Shown in pieces: positions 15,204 through 26,524 of a DNA stretch of 64,000 bases; positions within the stretch are counted from its first letter, which is position 1, and the number at the start of each line of letters is the position of its first letter. The notes under the pieces were generated by a model. That model was given only the letters and a program-made list of their open reading frames with translations. It was not told the origin of the DNA and did no database searches. A program made the translations under genes and the position numbers. The DNA comes from Curtobacterium sp. 9128 (GTDB taxonomy: Bacteria; Actinomycetota; Actinomycetes; Actinomycetales; Microbacteriaceae), in contig NZ_LT576451.1 in the NCBI RefSeq assembly GCF_900086645.1, forward strand, positions 3,879,502 through 3,943,501, read 5' to 3'.

Positions 15204-16426
15204 GCGGAGGTCTCCTGGTCGGCGCCCTCGACGGCCGCCATGCTCTGGGCGAGGATCGACAGGAACTCGTCGATCTCGGCGTCGGACACGATGAGCGGCG
15301 GCGCGATGCGCAGGCTCGCCTCGTTGGGGGCGTTCACGATGAGACCCCGCTCGAGTGCGGCAGCCGAGATGGCTGCCGCGACGGGGCGGTGCAGCCCGAC
15401 CCCGATGAGCAGGCCGCGCCCGCGGATCTCCTCGACCAGCGGCGAGGCGATCGCGGCGATGCCCGCACGGATCCGCTCCCCCTTGACCAGGGCGGCCTCG
15501 ACGAGACCGGCGTCCTCGATCTCGCCGAGGACCGCGTTCGCGACACGGGTGCCGAGCGGGTTGCCACCGAAGGTCGAGCCGTGCTGCCCGGCGGAGAAGA
15601 GCTCAGAGGCGCGACCGAAGGTCACGAGCGCCCCGATCGGGAACCCGCCCGCGATGCCCTTCGCGATCGTGATGGCATCGGGGACGACCCCGAGGTGCTG
15701 GAACGCGAACCACGACCCCGTCCGGCCGACACCGGTCTGGATCTCGTCGAGGATGAGCAGCGCGCCGTGCTCCTCGGTCAAGCGACGAGCGGCGGCGAGG
15801 AACCCGTCGGGCAGGTCGACGACGCCGGCCTCGCCCTTGATCGGCTCGAGGATGAGCGCCGCGACGGTGTCGTCGATCGCGTGCTCGAGCGCCTCGATCG
15901 TGGTGTCGACGTGGTCGACCCCCGGGATCATCGGCAGGAAGTCCTCTTGCAGTGCGGGCTTGCCGGTGAGCGCGAGCGCACCCATCGTGCGGCCGTGGAA
16001 GCCCTGCTTGAGTGCGAGGATCCGGGTCTTCCGACCATCAGCACCCTTGTTCAGCCGGGCGAGCTTGAACGCGGCCTCGTTCGCCTCCGCACCGGAATTG
16101 CCGAAGTACACGCGACCCGCGTCGCCGGCGCCGGTGATGCGCTTCAGCCGCTCGGCGAGCTCGAGCTGCGGGGGCGTCGCGAAGTAGTTCGACACGTGCA
16201 CGAGTTTGGCGGCCTGGTCGGCGATCGCCTCGACGAGGACGGGGTGCGCGTGCCCGAGGGAGTTCACCGCGATGCCGGCGAGGAAGTCGAGGTATTCCTT
16301 GCCGTCGACGTCCCACACGCGGCAGCCCGACCCGCGCTCGAGCATGACCTTCGGCGGGGTCAGGGATCGCATCAGCGACGCCCCGAACCGGTCGTTCCAG
16401 GTCTCGGTCTGCGTCTCGGTGTTCAC
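15200..16426 (-). CDS. argD: acetylornithine aminotransferase
   Basis: PLP-dependent class III aminotransferase making N-acetylornithine. The PLP lysine lies in ITIAKGIAGG, with the cofactor aspartate region LILDEIQTGVGRTG and NSGAEANEAAFKLAR upstream. 408 residues from GTG at 16426, which has AAGGGA 9 nt upstream and shares GTGA with the argB stop. Longer readings extend into argB and are rejected. Confidence 0.96.
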   Translation of the reverse strand: MNTETQTETWNDRFGASLMRSLTPPKVMLERGSGCRVWDVDGKEYLDFLAGIAVNSLGHAHPVLVEAIADQAAKLVHVSNYFATPPQLELAERLKRITGAGDAGRVYFGNSGAEANEAAFKLARLNKGADGRKTRILALKQGFHGRTMGALALTGKPALQEDFLPMIPGVDHVDTTIEALEHAIDDTVAALILEPIKGEAGVVDLPDGFLAAARRLTEEHGALLILDEIQTGVGRTGSWFAFQHLGVVPDAITIAKGIAGGFPIGALVTFGRASELFSAGQHGSTFGGNPLGTRVANAVLGEIEDAGLVEAALVKGERIRAGIAAIASPLVEEIRGRGLLIGVGLHRPVAAAISAAALERGLIVNAPNEASLRIAPPLIVSDAEIDEFLSILAQSMAAVEGADQETSA

Positions 16427-17442
16427 CGTGCGGGTCCCTTCGTGTTCGTGCCGTGCGTGGTGTCGTGCGTGACCGCCGGGCCGCGTCGGCCGATCTCGGC
16501 GTGGGTGTTCTGGTTCTCGGTGCGCCGGCTCGGGTCCGGGATCACCTCGGTGCCCGCGCCACGGAGCGTGAAGACCTCGAGGAGGATCGAGTGCGGGATC
16601 CGGCCGTCGATGATCGTCGCGCCGCCGACCCCGCCGACCACGGCGTCGAGGCACGCGGTCATCTTCGGGATCATCCCCGACTCGAGCGACGGCAGGAGTT
16701 CGCGCAGTTCCTCGACCGCGATGAGGTCGATGATCGAGTCGCGGTCGGGCCAGTTGCGGTAGAGCCCGGGGACGTCGGTCAGCATCAGCAGCTTCGAGGC
16801 GCCCAGTGCGATCGCGAGTGCGGCCGCCGCAGCGTCGGCGTTCACGTTCAGCGCCTGGTCGGGGTCGGCGTCGTCGATCGCGATGCTCGACACGACGGGG
16901 ATCTGGTTCGCCCGGATCGCCGCGAGCACACCCGACGGGTCGACGTGGGTGATGTCACCGACGTGCCCGAGGTCGAAGTGCTCGCCGTCGACGACGACGC
17001 CCTTCTGTTCGCCCGTGAACAGCGAGCCGCCGTCGCCGAACACGCCGACGCCGATGCCGTCGCCGTGCTCGTTCATCAGGTCGACGATCTCGCGGTTCAC
17101 CTCGCCGGCCAGGACGTCGCGGACGACGGTGATCGCCTCGGTCGTGGTGACGCGGTAGCCACCGCGGAACTCGGACTCGATGCCCTGTTCCTTGAGCGCG
17201 GCGGAGATCTGCGGACCGCCGCCGTGCACCACGACCGGGTGCAGGCCTGCGTAGCGGAGGTAGACCATGTCCTCGGCGAAGGCCCGCTTGAGGTCGTCGT
17301 TCACCATGGCGTTGCCGCCGAACTTGACGACGACGATCTTGCCGGAGAACCGCTTGAGCCAGGGCAGGGACTCGATGAGCGTCGCGGCCTTGACGGCGGC
17401 GAGCTCGTGCTCGTGCTGCTTGGTGTGTGCGTCGTCGGCCAT
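16423..17442 (-). CDS. argB: acetylglutamate kinase
   Basis: Amino-acid kinase phosphorylating N-acetylglutamate, normally the feedback-controlled step. KFGGNAM (phosphate-binding lysine), VVHGGGPQI, NVNADAAAAALA and the LTDVPGLY loop are present. 339 residues; the last about 30 (RTENQNTHAEIGRRG to KGPAR) are an unstructured tail beyond the usual end. ATG at 17442 overlaps the argJ stop by one base. Confidence 0.96.
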   Translation of the reverse strand: MADDAHTKQHEHELAAVKAATLIESLPWLKRFSGKIVVVKFGGNAMVNDDLKRAFAEDMVYLRYAGLHPVVVHGGGPQISAALKEQGIESEFRGGYRVTTTEAITVVRDVLAGEVNREIVDLMNEHGDGIGVGVFGDGGSLFTGEQKGVVVDGEHFDLGHVGDITHVDPSGVLAAIRANQIPVVSSIAIDDADPDQALNVNADAAAAALAIALGASKLLMLTDVPGLYRNWPDRDSIIDLIAVEELRELLPSLESGMIPKMTACLDAVVGGVGGATIIDGRIPHSILLEVFTLRGAGTEVIPDPSRRTENQNTHAEIGRRGPAVTHDTTHGTNTKGPAR

Positions 17443-18659
17443 CAGCTGGAGTACGCGCTGTTCTCGTGGACGTAGTCGTGCGTCAGGTCGTTCGTCAGGA
17501 TGGTCGCCGAGTACGGCCCCACCCCGAGGTCGATGAGCACGTCGGTGTCGCGCGGTGTCAGGTCGACCTCGTCGATGGGACGGTCGGGCGCACCCGCGTG
17601 GCACACCCGCACGCCGTTCATCGAGACGTCCACCGCGTAGGGGTCGAACTCGGCGTCGGTGGTTCCGATCGCCGCGAGCACCCGGCCCCAGTTGGGGTCG
17701 TTGCCGAACACGGCCGCCTTGAAGAGGTTGTTCCGGGCGACGCTGCGGCCGACCGTGACGGCGTCGTCCTCGTTCGCGGCGTTCACCACGTGGATCGCGA
17801 TGTCGTGGCTGGCACCCTCGGCGTCCTGCTGGAGCTGGCGGGCCAGGTCGGCACAGACGACGGTCAGGGCCTCCTGGAAGTCGCCCACCTCGGGTGTCAC
17901 GCCGGACGCGCCGGAGGACATCAGCACGACGGTGTCGTTCGTCGACATGCAGCCGTCGGAGTCGACCCGGTCGAACGTGACGCGGGTGGCTGCCCGCAGG
18001 GCCTGGTCGAGTTCGTCGGAGGTGAGGAGCGCGTCGGTCGTGATCACGACGAGCATCGTCGCGAGCCCCGGCGCGAGCATGCCCGCGCCCTTGGCCATGC
18101 CACCGACGGTCCAGCCGTCCTCGGAGACCGACGCCTGCTTGGCCCGGGTGTCCGTCGTCATGATCGCGGCGGCGGCGTCGGGGCCGCCGGTCTCCGACAG
18201 GGCGTCCGTGGTGAGTGCGACGCCGTGCAGGACGTGGTCGCGGAACGTCTGGTCGCCGCGGCCGATCAGACCGGTCGAACAGACGACCACGTCGCCGGCA
18301 CCGATGCCGAGGGACTCGCCCACCGCCTCGGCCGTCATGTGCGTGGTCTGGAAGCCGAAGGCCCCGGTGAAGCAGTTCGCACCGCCGGAGTTCAGGAACA
18401 CGGCCCTGGCGATGCCGTCGCCGACGACCTGGCGGGACCAGATCACCGGATTGGCCTGTGCGCGGTTGCTGGTGAACACCGCGGCGACGGCCGATTCCGG
18501 ACCGTCGTTCACGACGAGTGCCACGTCCGGCGTTCCGCTCGCCTTGAGTCCGGCGGTCGCGCCGGCGGCGCGGAAGCCGGCAGCAGCGGTCACGCCCTGC
18601 AGGTCCGACCCGGCTTGGAGGCTCGGTTCGGCCCCGCCCTGCTTGCTTGCGTCCGTCAC
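17442..18659 (-). CDS. argJ: bifunctional ornithine acetyltransferase / N-acetylglutamate synthase
   Basis: Recycles the acetyl group from acetylornithine to glutamate, so no separate argA or argE is needed. It self-cleaves before a threonine; the site is in [16 protein letters not shown]. Other marks are [19 protein letters not shown] and [13 protein letters not shown]. 405 residues. The start GTG at 18659 overlaps the argC stop (GTGA). Confidence 0.96.
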   Translation of the reverse strand: MTDASKQGGAEPSLQAGSDLQGVTAAAGFRAAGATAGLKASGTPDVALVVNDGPESAVAAVFTSNRAQANPVIWSRQVVGDGIARAVFLNSGGANCFTGAFGFQTTHMTAEAVGESLGIGAGDVVVCSTGLIGRGDQTFRDHVLHGVALTTDALSETGGPDAAAAIMTTDTRAKQASVSEDGWTVGGMAKGAGMLAPGLATMLVVITTDALLTSDELDQALRAATRVTFDRVDSDGCMSTNDTVVLMSSGASGVTPEVGDFQEALTVVCADLARQLQQDAEGASHDIAIHVVNAANEDDAVTVGRSVARNNLFKAAVFGNDPNWGRVLAAIGTTDAEFDPYAVDVSMNGVRVCHAGAPDRPIDEVDLTPRDTDVLIDLGVGPYSATILTNDLTHDYVHENSAYSS

Positions 18660-19753
18660 GGTGCGACTCCGTCCACGCTGAGGCCGAGTGTCTCCGGCAG
18701 GCCGAGGGCGATGTTCGCCGACTGCACCGCGGCGCCGCCGGTCCCCTTGGCGAGGTTGTCGAGGGCGCTGACCGCGACGACACGGCCGGCGGCTTCGTCG
18801 ACGGCGATGCCGACGAGCGCGGTGTTCGCACCGATGGTGTCCGCGACCCGCGGGAACGCACCCTCCGGCAGCAGGTGCACGAACGGCTCGTCCGCGTACG
18901 CCTGCTCCCAGGCGAGGCGGACGTCGCGTGCGGTGACGCCGGGCGCGAGCTTGGCGGTCGTCGTCGCGAGGATGCCACGAGACATCGGCACGAGGACCGG
19001 CGTGAACGAGATGGTCACGTCCGAGGCCCCTGCCGCGCGCAGGTTCTGCTGGATCTCCGGGATGTGCCGGTGCTTCCCGCCGACGGCGTACGCGCTGGCA
19101 GAGCCCATGATCTCCGACGCGAGGTAGGTCGTCGCGAGCTTCTTGCCTGCCCCCGACGGCCCGACGCTGAGCACCGCCACGATGTCGTCCGCCTGGACGA
19201 GACCGGCCTGGACGCCCGGCTGGATGCCGAGCGTGACCGCGGTGACGTTGCATCCGGGAACGGCGATCCGCTTGGTGTTCGCGAGCTCGACCCGCTGCCG
19301 ACCCTGCGCGACGATGTCGTCGACGTCGCGCCATTCCTCTGCCGACCCCGGCTTCGGCGCTGCGTGCAGGAGTTCCGGCAGCCCGTAGGTCCACGCGCCG
19401 AAGTAGTCGCCGCCGTAGAACGCTTCCCAGGCCGCCGGGTCCGTCAGCCGGTGATCGGCGCCGCAGTCGACGACGAGCGTGTCCGCGTCGAGCTCCGCCG
19501 TGATCGCGCCGGACTGTCCGTGCGGCAGCGCCAGGAACACCACGTCGTGCCCGCGGAGGTTCTCCGCCGTCGTCTCGACCAACGTCAGGTGCGACAGCGA
19601 ACGGAGGTGGGGCTGCGTCGCGATGAGCGGCTGTCCGGCGTTCGAGAACGCCGTCACCGTCCTGACGTCGAACTCGGGATGTGCGGAGAGGATGCGCAGC
19701 AGCTCACCGCCCGCGTAGCCGCTGGCTCCCGCCACGGCGACGGATACGGACAT
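18656..19753 (-). CDS. argC: N-acetyl-gamma-glutamyl-phosphate reductase
   Basis: NADPH-dependent reductase. N-terminal Rossmann motif [13 protein letters not shown]; catalytic cysteine in [19 protein letters not shown] and SGAGKK segments typical of ArgC. 365 residues. ATG at 19753 with AGGTGG about 7 nt upstream. First gene of the arginine block, 76 nt after pheT. I see no clear ARG box in that gap. Confidence 0.97.
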   Translation of the reverse strand: MSVSVAVAGASGYAGGELLRILSAHPEFDVRTVTAFSNAGQPLIATQPHLRSLSHLTLVETTAENLRGHDVVFLALPHGQSGAITAELDADTLVVDCGADHRLTDPAAWEAFYGGDYFGAWTYGLPELLHAAPKPGSAEEWRDVDDIVAQGRQRVELANTKRIAVPGCNVTAVTLGIQPGVQAGLVQADDIVAVLSVGPSGAGKKLATTYLASEIMGSASAYAVGGKHRHIPEIQQNLRAAGASDVTISFTPVLVPMSRGILATTTAKLAPGVTARDVRLAWEQAYADEPFVHLLPEGAFPRVADTIGANTALVGIAVDEAAGRVVAVSALDNLAKGTGGAAVQSANIALGLPETLGLSVDGVAP

Positions 19754-19829
19754 GGGATTCCACCTTAGGTCGGACTGTTCGTCGAGAGATCGGAGGCGGC
19801 GGCCCCGGGCGGTGCTGGTCCCAGTGGGA

Positions 19830-22322
19830 TCAGTCGCGCAGGGTCGCCCCGAATCGCTCGCCGGCACGTCGGACGGCGCCGTCACGGGCCTCAGAGGCCT
19901 CGGCAGCGGTCAGGGTGCGGTCCGTGGCACGGAAGCGCAGCGCGAACGTCAGGGACTTCTGTCCCTCGTCCACGCCGGAGCCCCGGTAGTCATCCACGAG
20001 GCGAGCATACTCCAACAGCTCTCCGGCACCAGTCCGGACGACGTCGAGCACATCACCCGCCGGAACGTCGATGCCGACCACCAACGAGAGGTCCTGCGTC
20101 GCCGCCGGGTAGGTCACGATCGGTGCAACGGCGGGGATCTCGGGCACGGCTCCGACGAGTGCGTCGAGGTCGAGCTCGACGACCGCGACGACCCGGGGCA
20201 GGTCCGCAGCGGCGGTCAGCTCGGGCAGGAGCTCCCCCGCGACACCGACGACGACGTCACCGACGAGCAGCGACGCCGCACGGCCGGGGTGCAGCGACGG
20301 GTGCGTGGTCTGCGCGACCGTGAGCTCGGTGCCGGCTGCCCACGCCGCGGTGCGTGCGACGTCGAGGGCGTCCGCGATGCCGAACGGCTCCGGTTGCACG
20401 CCGGGCTGCTTGACGACGCGGTTCCCGGTGAGGAGCGCTGACACGTGGAACGGCTGCGCCGGCAGTGCGGCGTCGAGCGCACGGAGCGTCTCCGCGCCGG
20501 GGTGCGCGGCTCCGGCCGGGACCGCGGTGGTGCCGAGCTCGGTGCCGTCGACCGGCAGGAACACGCGTGAGGTCTCGTACACGGCGACGTCGACGAGCCC
20601 GCGGGACACGTTGCGGCGCGCGACGTCGACGAGCGCGGGGAGACCGCTCCGGCGGAGGAGGCTCTGCTCGCTGTCGAGGGCGTTCGCGAGCGCGACGCTC
20701 GGTCCGCCGGCCGGGTCGATCCCCGGGTAGGCGGCGGTCGTCGCTGCGGACACGAACGGAGCCGTGACGACCTCGACGAGGCCGTCGGCAGCGAGCGCTG
20801 CGGCGACGCGACGGAGTGCCTTCTGGTGTGTCGTGAGACCGCGTCCGGGCGGAGCGACGGGCAGGACGCTCGGGATGCGGTCGTAGCCGACGATGCGGGC
20901 GACCTCTTCCACCAGCGTGGTGTCGTCGGTGAGGTCCGGGCGCCAGGTGGGTGCCGTGACGACGAGCTGCTCGCCGTCGGCCTCCACCGAGGCGCCGATC
21001 GCACGCAGGGTGTCGATGACCTCGGCGTCCGTGTAGGGCACGCCGATGAGTTCCTCGGCGCGGGACAGCCGCATCGTGACGGCCGGGCGGGACGCGTCGT
21101 CGACGAGCGTCGATCCGAGGGCGTCCGCCGTGCCGCCGGCGAGCTCGACGAGGAGCTCGACGGCACGGTTGGCAGCGGCTTCGGCGACGAGCGGGTCGAC
21201 ACCGCGCTCGAACCGCCGGGACGCCTCGCTCGGGAGCTTGTGCCGACGGGCGGTGCGTGCGATCGACACCTGGTCGAAGCCGGCGGCCTCGATCAGGACG
21301 TCGGTGGTCGACGCCGTGATCTCGGTGCGGGCGCCGCCCATCACCCCGGCGAGGCCGACGGGGCCCTGGTCGTCGGTGATGACGAGGTCTTCCGGGTCGA
21401 GCTTCCTGGTGACGTCGTCGAGCGTGATCAGGGTCTCCCCCGCGGCCGCACGACGGACGCCGAGCCCGCCGACGACCGTCGACAGGTCGTACCCGTGCAG
21501 GGGCTGGCCGAGCTCGAACATGACGTAGTTGGTGATGTCGACGGGCAGCGAGATCGAGCGCACACCGGCGAGGGCCAGTCGAGACACCATCCAGGCCGGT
21601 GTCGGTCGGGTGGCGTCGACACCGCGGACCACCCGGGTCACGAACGTGCTCGCACCGACGCGGCCGCGGATCGGGGCATCGTCGGAGATCGACACCGTGA
21701 AGCCCTCGCCGCTGCGGGGAGCGACGCGGTCGACGGGGTCGTGGAACGAGGCACCGGTGGCGTGCGCGTACTCCCGTGCGACACCGCGCATGCTCAGGGC
21801 GTACCCACGGTCCGGCGTCACGTTGATCTCGACGGCGGCGTCGTCGAGGCCGAGGAGCGCGATCGCGTCCTGTCCGACCTGCGGCTCCATCCCGAGGTCC
21901 GCGAAGCGCAGGATGCCGTCGTGCTCGTCGCCGAGTCCGAGCTCGCGCGCCGAGGCGATCATGCCGTCGGACACGTGGCCGTAGGTCTTGCGCGCGGCGA
22001 TCGGGAACGGTCCGGGGAGCACGGCACCGGGGAGCGTGACGACGACGAGGTCGCCCACGTCGAAGTTGTGCGCGCCGCAGACGATGCCGCGGGGCTCGGA
22101 CTCGCCGACGTCCACCTGGCACCAGTTGATGGTCTTGCCGTTCTTCTGCGGCTCCGGGACGCGCTCGAGCACCCGACCGACCACGACGGGCCCGGTCAGG
22201 TCGAACGTGTGGACCGCTTCTTCTTCGAAACCGACCGACACCAGCGCCGCGTGGACGTGCTCGAGGGTGGCGTCCTCGGGGAGGTCGACCGACTCACCGA
22301 GCCAACGGAGTGGGACGCGCAT
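19830..22322 (-). CDS. pheT: phenylalanine--tRNA ligase beta subunit
   Basis: 830 residues with the bacterial PheT order: N-terminal core, tRNA-binding domain (EP.. to [16 protein letters not shown]), B3/4 editing domain, B5 domain, pseudo-catalytic core and C-terminal anticodon-binding domain ([14 protein letters not shown]). Works as an alpha2beta2 enzyme with PheS. The start ATG at 22322 shares a base with the pheS stop. Confidence 0.97.
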   Translation of the reverse strand: MRVPLRWLGESVDLPEDATLEHVHAALVSVGFEEEAVHTFDLTGPVVVGRVLERVPEPQKNGKTINWCQVDVGESEPRGIVCGAHNFDVGDLVVVTLPGAVLPGPFPIAARKTYGHVSDGMIASARELGLGDEHDGILRFADLGMEPQVGQDAIALLGLDDAAVEINVTPDRGYALSMRGVAREYAHATGASFHDPVDRVAPRSGEGFTVSISDDAPIRGRVGASTFVTRVVRGVDATRPTPAWMVSRLALAGVRSISLPVDITNYVMFELGQPLHGYDLSTVVGGLGVRRAAAGETLITLDDVTRKLDPEDLVITDDQGPVGLAGVMGGARTEITASTTDVLIEAAGFDQVSIARTARRHKLPSEASRRFERGVDPLVAEAAANRAVELLVELAGGTADALGSTLVDDASRPAVTMRLSRAEELIGVPYTDAEVIDTLRAIGASVEADGEQLVVTAPTWRPDLTDDTTLVEEVARIVGYDRIPSVLPVAPPGRGLTTHQKALRRVAAALAADGLVEVVTAPFVSAATTAAYPGIDPAGGPSVALANALDSEQSLLRRSGLPALVDVARRNVSRGLVDVAVYETSRVFLPVDGTELGTTAVPAGAAHPGAETLRALDAALPAQPFHVSALLTGNRVVKQPGVQPEPFGIADALDVARTAAWAAGTELTVAQTTHPSLHPGRAASLLVGDVVVGVAGELLPELTAAADLPRVVAVVELDLDALVGAVPEIPAVAPIVTYPAATQDLSLVVGIDVPAGDVLDVVRTGAGELLEYARLVDDYRGSGVDEGQKSLTFALRFRATDRTLTAAEASEARDGAVRRAGERFGATLRD

Positions 22323-23362
22323 CAGACCACCGTTCCGAACTGCTGCGAGAAGCGGAGGTCGCCCTCGAGGAAGTCACGCATGTCGTTCAGGCCGTTGCGG
22401 AACTGCAGGGTCCGCTCGATGCCCATGCCGAACGCGAAGCCCTGGTACTCGTCGGGATCGATGCCGGCGGAGCGCAGGACGTTCGGGTTGACCATGCCGC
22501 AGCCGCCCCACTCGACCCACCGTGCGCCACCCTTGGCGTTCGGCTGCCAGACGTCCATCTCGGCGGACGGCTCGGTGAACGGGAAGTAGTTCGGACGCAG
22601 ACGGATCTGTGCCGCTGCGCCGAAGACCTGGCGCGCGAAGTGCTCCAGCGTGCCGCGCAGGTGCGCCATCGTCAGGCCCTTGTCGATCGCGATGCCCTCG
22701 ACCTGGGTGAACACCGGCAGGTGCGTCGCGTCGAGCTCGTCCGCGCGGTACACGCGCCCGGGAGCGATGACGTAGAGCGGCAGTTCGCGCGACAGCAGCG
22801 ACCGCACCTGCACCGGAGAGGTGTGGGTGCGCATCACGAGGTGCCGGTCCACTGGTTCGACGAAGATCGTGTCGGCCATGGCGCGCGCGGGGTGGTCCTC
22901 GTCGAAGTTCAGCGCGTCGAAGTTGAACCACTCGTGTTCGAGCTCCGGGCCCTCTGCCACTTCCCACCCCATGCCGACGAAGATGTCGGCGACGGCTTCG
23001 TTCAGGAGCGAGAGCGGGTGGCGGGAGCCGGGCGTACGGGTGGACGGCAGCGCGGTCACGTCGACGCGTTCGGCCTCGAGCCGGGCACGCTCCTCGGCCT
23101 CGGCCAGCACGGACTCCTGCTCGGCGACCGCACCGTTCACGCGGCCCCGCGCCTGCCCGACGAGCTTGCCGGCCTGGGCCTTCTGCTCCGGCGGCACACT
23201 GCGCATCGAGGCGTTCATGCGCGCGAGCACGGACTGTTCGCCCGTGTGCTCGGCCCTGGCCTGCTTCAGTTCGGCGACCGTCGTCGCGGCGCGGACTGCG
23301 GCGAGGGCCGCGTCGACCGCGTCGGCGACCGCCGATTCGCTGATCTCGAGAGGTTCTGACAC
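22322..23362 (-). CDS. pheS: phenylalanine--tRNA ligase alpha subunit
   Basis: Class II synthetase catalytic subunit. Motif 2 and 3 regions are visible: HTSPVQVR, the PGRVYRADELDATHLPVF stretch and GWGGCGMVNP-type end (here EWGGCGMVNPNVL, GIGIERT as FGMGIERTLQ). The N-terminal coiled coil is present. 346 residues from GTG 23362. A TAGGAT box ends 8 nt before the GTG and no good ribosome-binding site is seen, so the transcript is likely leaderless. Confidence 0.97.
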   Translation of the reverse strand: MSEPLEISESAVADAVDAALAAVRAATTVAELKQARAEHTGEQSVLARMNASMRSVPPEQKAQAGKLVGQARGRVNGAVAEQESVLAEAEERARLEAERVDVTALPSTRTPGSRHPLSLLNEAVADIFVGMGWEVAEGPELEHEWFNFDALNFDEDHPARAMADTIFVEPVDRHLVMRTHTSPVQVRSLLSRELPLYVIAPGRVYRADELDATHLPVFTQVEGIAIDKGLTMAHLRGTLEHFARQVFGAAAQIRLRPNYFPFTEPSAEMDVWQPNAKGGARWVEWGGCGMVNPNVLRSAGIDPDEYQGFAFGMGIERTLQFRNGLNDMRDFLEGDLRFSQQFGTVV

Positions 23363-23370
23363 AGCAACCG

Positions 23371-23376
23371 ATCCTA
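23371..23376 (-). promoter_or_regulatory. pheS -10 box (leaderless-type)
   Basis: TAGGAT on the minus strand, 8 nt before the GTG of pheS, in the 157-nt gap after the SpoU gene. A matching -35 is not obvious. Confidence 0.5.
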
Positions 23377-23519
23377 CCGGCCCCTGGGATACCGCCGTTC
23401 TGTCCTGCGCCGGCCGTGCACAGAGCGGCCCCCGGACCGACTGGGCCCACGCGAGCCGGTACCGACACGTCGCGGAGCTAGCGGAGCGGCGTGTCGGCCG
23501 AGCTCGTGGGGAGGGAGGA

Positions 23520-24368
23520 CTAGGCGGTCCGGAGCGCGAACGCCGACTCGTACAGGCAGACCGACGCCGCAGTGGCGAGGTTCATCGACTCGGCCGCGCC
23601 GTAGATCGGGACCTTCACGGCCCGGTCGACCAGTGCCAGGTCCTCGGCGGTGAGGCCGCGGGCCTCGTTCCCGAAGACCCACGCGGTCGGCCCGTCGAGC
23701 AGCCCCTCCGCGCGGACCTGCGGGAGGTCGTCGCCCGAGACGTCAGCGGCCAGGATCGTGTACCCGAGCGCGCGAGCACGGGACACGGCGTCGACGAGCG
23801 ACACGCCGACCGACACCGACACGTGGAAGAGGGACCCGGTCGTCGAGCGGACCACCTTCGGGTTGTACGGGTCGACGCTGCGGCCGGTCAGGACGACCGC
23901 GTCGGCGCCGGCGGAGTCGGCGGCGCGGATGATCGTGCCGGCGTTCCCCGGGTCACGTACCTCTTCGAGGATCGCGACCAGTCCCGGCAACGGACGGTTC
24001 GTGGCGGGGTCGACCCGAGCCTCCAGTCCGGTCGCACCGGGGTCGGGGAAGACCTGCCGGACCGACGTCGGGAACTGCTGGCAGACCGCGACGACGCCCT
24101 GCGGGGTGACCGTGTCGGCCATCGCGGCGAGCACCTGCTCCGTCACGAACCAGGTGTCCACCGGCGCGTCGTGCAGGTCGTACCGCTCGGCTGCGGTCGG
24201 CGTGACGTAGAGCTCGCGGAGGAGCTCCGGCGCGTACTCGATCGCCTCGCGGACGGCCTGCGGCCCCTCGAGCAGGAACAGGCCCGTCTCGGCACGCTGG
24301 TCCTTCTTGGACAGGGCGGCGACGGCCTTGACGCGGCCAGCGCGGGGGTTCTCGAGGAGATCAGTCAC
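23520..24368 (-). CDS. SpoU/TrmH-family RNA 2'-O-ribose methyltransferase
   Basis: SPOUT-fold rRNA/tRNA methyltransferase, 282 residues with an N-terminal SpoU substrate-binding domain. The three family motifs are present: NAGTIIRAADSAG, VFGNEARGL and SMNLATAASV. The position between rplT and pheS is conserved in Actinobacteria. Start GTG at 24368, 6 nt after a GACACT hexamer, so a leaderless start is possible. The exact modified nucleotide cannot be told from sequence. Confidence 0.9.
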   Translation of the reverse strand: MTDLLENPRAGRVKAVAALSKKDQRAETGLFLLEGPQAVREAIEYAPELLRELYVTPTAAERYDLHDAPVDTWFVTEQVLAAMADTVTPQGVVAVCQQFPTSVRQVFPDPGATGLEARVDPATNRPLPGLVAILEEVRDPGNAGTIIRAADSAGADAVVLTGRSVDPYNPKVVRSTTGSLFHVSVSVGVSLVDAVSRARALGYTILAADVSGDDLPQVRAEGLLDGPTAWVFGNEARGLTAEDLALVDRAVKVPIYGAAESMNLATAASVCLYESAFALRTA

Positions 24369-24391
24369 GCCACAAGTGTCGCAGCATGCAC

Positions 24392-24425
24392 GAAGCCCCC
24401 GGTCCGCGGACGGAACGGGGGCTTC
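24392..24425 (-). terminator. terminator after rplT
   Basis: Ten-bp arms GAAGCCCCCG/CGGGGGCTTC separated by 14 nt, 18 nt beyond the rplT stop on the minus strand. No T-run. It closes the infC-rpmI-rplT operon. Confidence 0.7.
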
Positions 24426-24442
24426 GGTGAGGGCAGTGACGA

Positions 24443-24829
24443 CTACGCAGCGGCCTTCGGGGCCGAGGTGTCGGCCGGCAGGGCCTTCTTGGCCGTCTCG
24501 ACGAGCGCGGCGAAGGTGTCGGCGTTGTTCACGGCGAGGTCGGCGAGGATGCGACGGTCGACCTCGACGCCGGCCAGGTTGAGGCCCTGGATGAGGCGGT
24601 TGTAGGTCAGGCCGTTGGCGCGGGACGCAGCGTTGATGCGCTGGATCCAGAGGCGACGGAACTCGCCCTTCTTCGCGTGACGGTCGCGGTACGCGTAGAC
24701 GAGGGAGTGGGTGACCTGCTCCTTGGCCTTGCGGTACAGACGCGAACGCTGGCCGCGGTAGCCCTCGGCGCGCTCGAGGATGACGCGGCGCTTCTTGGCG
24801 GCGTTGACCGCTCTCTTTACTCGTGCCAT
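24443..24829 (-). CDS. rplT: 50S ribosomal protein L20
   Basis: 128 residues, opening [20 protein letters not shown] and carrying [17 protein letters not shown], the typical long basic N-terminal helix, and the globular C-terminal part ([14 protein letters not shown]). Binds 23S rRNA early in assembly. ATG at 24829 with AAAGGA 8 nt upstream. Confidence 0.98.
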   Translation of the reverse strand: MARVKRAVNAAKKRRVILERAEGYRGQRSRLYRKAKEQVTHSLVYAYRDRHAKKGEFRRLWIQRINAASRANGLTYNRLIQGLNLAGVEVDRRILADLAVNNADTFAALVETAKKALPADTSAPKAAA

Positions 24830-24856
24830 TGCACTATTCCTTTACGATCCGGGGGC

Positions 24857-25051
24857 TCAGTGGCCGAGGAGCTTCTTGACGTTCTTGGCGTCACCCTTGG
24901 CGAGGACCTGGTCCTCGTTGAGGCGGGCCTTGCGCTTGGAGGACTTGACCTCGAGGTTGTGACGCATACCGGCCTGCTGCTTCATGATCTTGCCGGTGCC
25001 GGTGACCTTGAAGCGCTTCTTCGACCCGGAGTGGGTCTTCTGCTTGGGCAT
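24857..25051 (-). CDS. rpmI: 50S ribosomal protein L35
   Basis: 64 residues: [20 protein letters not shown] then [19 protein letters not shown], the L35 pattern. 27 nt before rplT and 77 nt after infC, the standard operon order. Confidence 0.98.
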   Translation of the reverse strand: MPKQKTHSGSKKRFKVTGTGKIMKQQAGMRHNLEVKSSKRKARLNEDQVLAKGDAKNVKKLLGH

Positions 25052-25128
25052 GGTGGTGCCTTTCCGTGGGGTGGATGGGGAGCCGCTTCGTTGCGGGGTC
25101 GGTCTGGTGGGTCTGAGTGGGCCAGAAC

Positions 25129-25785
<657 letters not shown>

Positions 25786-25871
25786 GCGGAGCTCCTTCAA
25801 TCAGTGATGGCCGTCCGGGGCGTTTGCCTGGACGACGGCACGAGAGGAGATCTGACGCACGGATCGGGACC

Positions 25872-25934
25872 CGTTCGGCAGCCGCCCGACTCCTGCACCA
25901 CTGGACGCTGCCAGTCGTGCCGGACTGCCGAACG
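25872..25934 (-). promoter_or_regulatory. structured leader RNA of the infC operon
   Basis: Within the long infC leader (25786-26098), the minus strand holds a perfect 10-bp outer stem CGTTCGGCAG/CTGCCGAACG (25925-25934 with 25872-25881) enclosing an inner ACTGG/CCAGT hairpin. A second GC-rich fold (CCGGACGGCC) lies nearer the start codon. This resembles an autoregulatory leader, but I cannot match it to a named family. Confidence 0.45.
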
Positions 25935-26098
25935 CTGGCGCTCGGCGGAGCGGTGGTGACCCGGTAGCCTGGTGGTTCGTGGCCGCGGGTGGGAGTGACT
26001 CCTCTTCGTGATGTTGTCCGCCGGTCCGGTCAGGTTCTCGCGAATCGTTCCGGGCACACGGACAGCATCTGCCGCGAAGAGTCTAACAGAGGAGCACC

Positions 26099-26458
26099 GT
26101 GACCGACACCCCGCCCAACATCCCCGTCGACGACGCCGACGACGCCGCCCGGGACATCTCGGAGGTACCGGCCGTCGAGTTGATCAACACGGTGGCCGTG
26201 CACCTGCTGAGCGCCGCCGCCGTGAAGGTCGGACTGGCGGACGACCCGCAGGAGCAGACCGACCTCGACGAGGCGCGCAAGCTCATCACCGCCCTGGCCG
26301 GCCTGGTCACCGCGGCCGCCACCGAGATCGGCGACCACCACGCCCGCCCGCTGCGCGACGGGCTCCGCTCGGTGCAGCTCGCCTTCCGCGAGGCATCGGC
26401 CATCCCGGACGCGCCGGGCGCCGGTCCCGGCGAGAAGTACACGGGTCCCGTCAACTGA
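26099..26458 (+). CDS. DUF1844 domain protein
   Basis: 119 residues. The core (VELINTVAVHLLSAAAVKVGLADD, EARKLITALAGLVTAAATEI) fits DUF1844, a small helical family of unknown role often found beside infC in Actinobacteria. GTG start at 26099 with GAGGAG just upstream. Divergent from infC across a 313-nt intergenic region, followed by a strong palindrome. Confidence 0.85.
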   Translation: MTDTPPNIPVDDADDAARDISEVPAVELINTVAVHLLSAAAVKVGLADDPQEQTDLDEARKLITALAGLVTAAATEIGDHHARPLRDGLRSVQLAFREASAIPDAPGAGPGEKYTGPVN

Positions 26459-26464
26459 CGACGT

Positions 26465-26512
26465 GACGGACGGGAGGCCCGTGGCGGCGTCGCCACGAGC
26501 CTCCCGTCCGTC
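26465..26512. terminator. GACGGGAGGC palindrome, copy 1
   Basis: Fourteen-bp arms GACGGACGGGAGGC/GCCTCCCGTCCGTC, one mismatch, then inner CGTGGCG/CGCCACG around a GCGT loop. It sits between the convergent DUF1844 and maltokinase genes, so it can terminate both. Copies 2 and 3 (35388, 50864) have nearly the same sequence. Confidence 0.75.
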
Positions 26513-26524
26513 GTGTGGTCCTGG

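Noticed and set aside
19754..19829. ARG box or attenuator before argC
   Set aside because: No convincing palindromic ARG-box or leader peptide is seen in the 76-nt gap.
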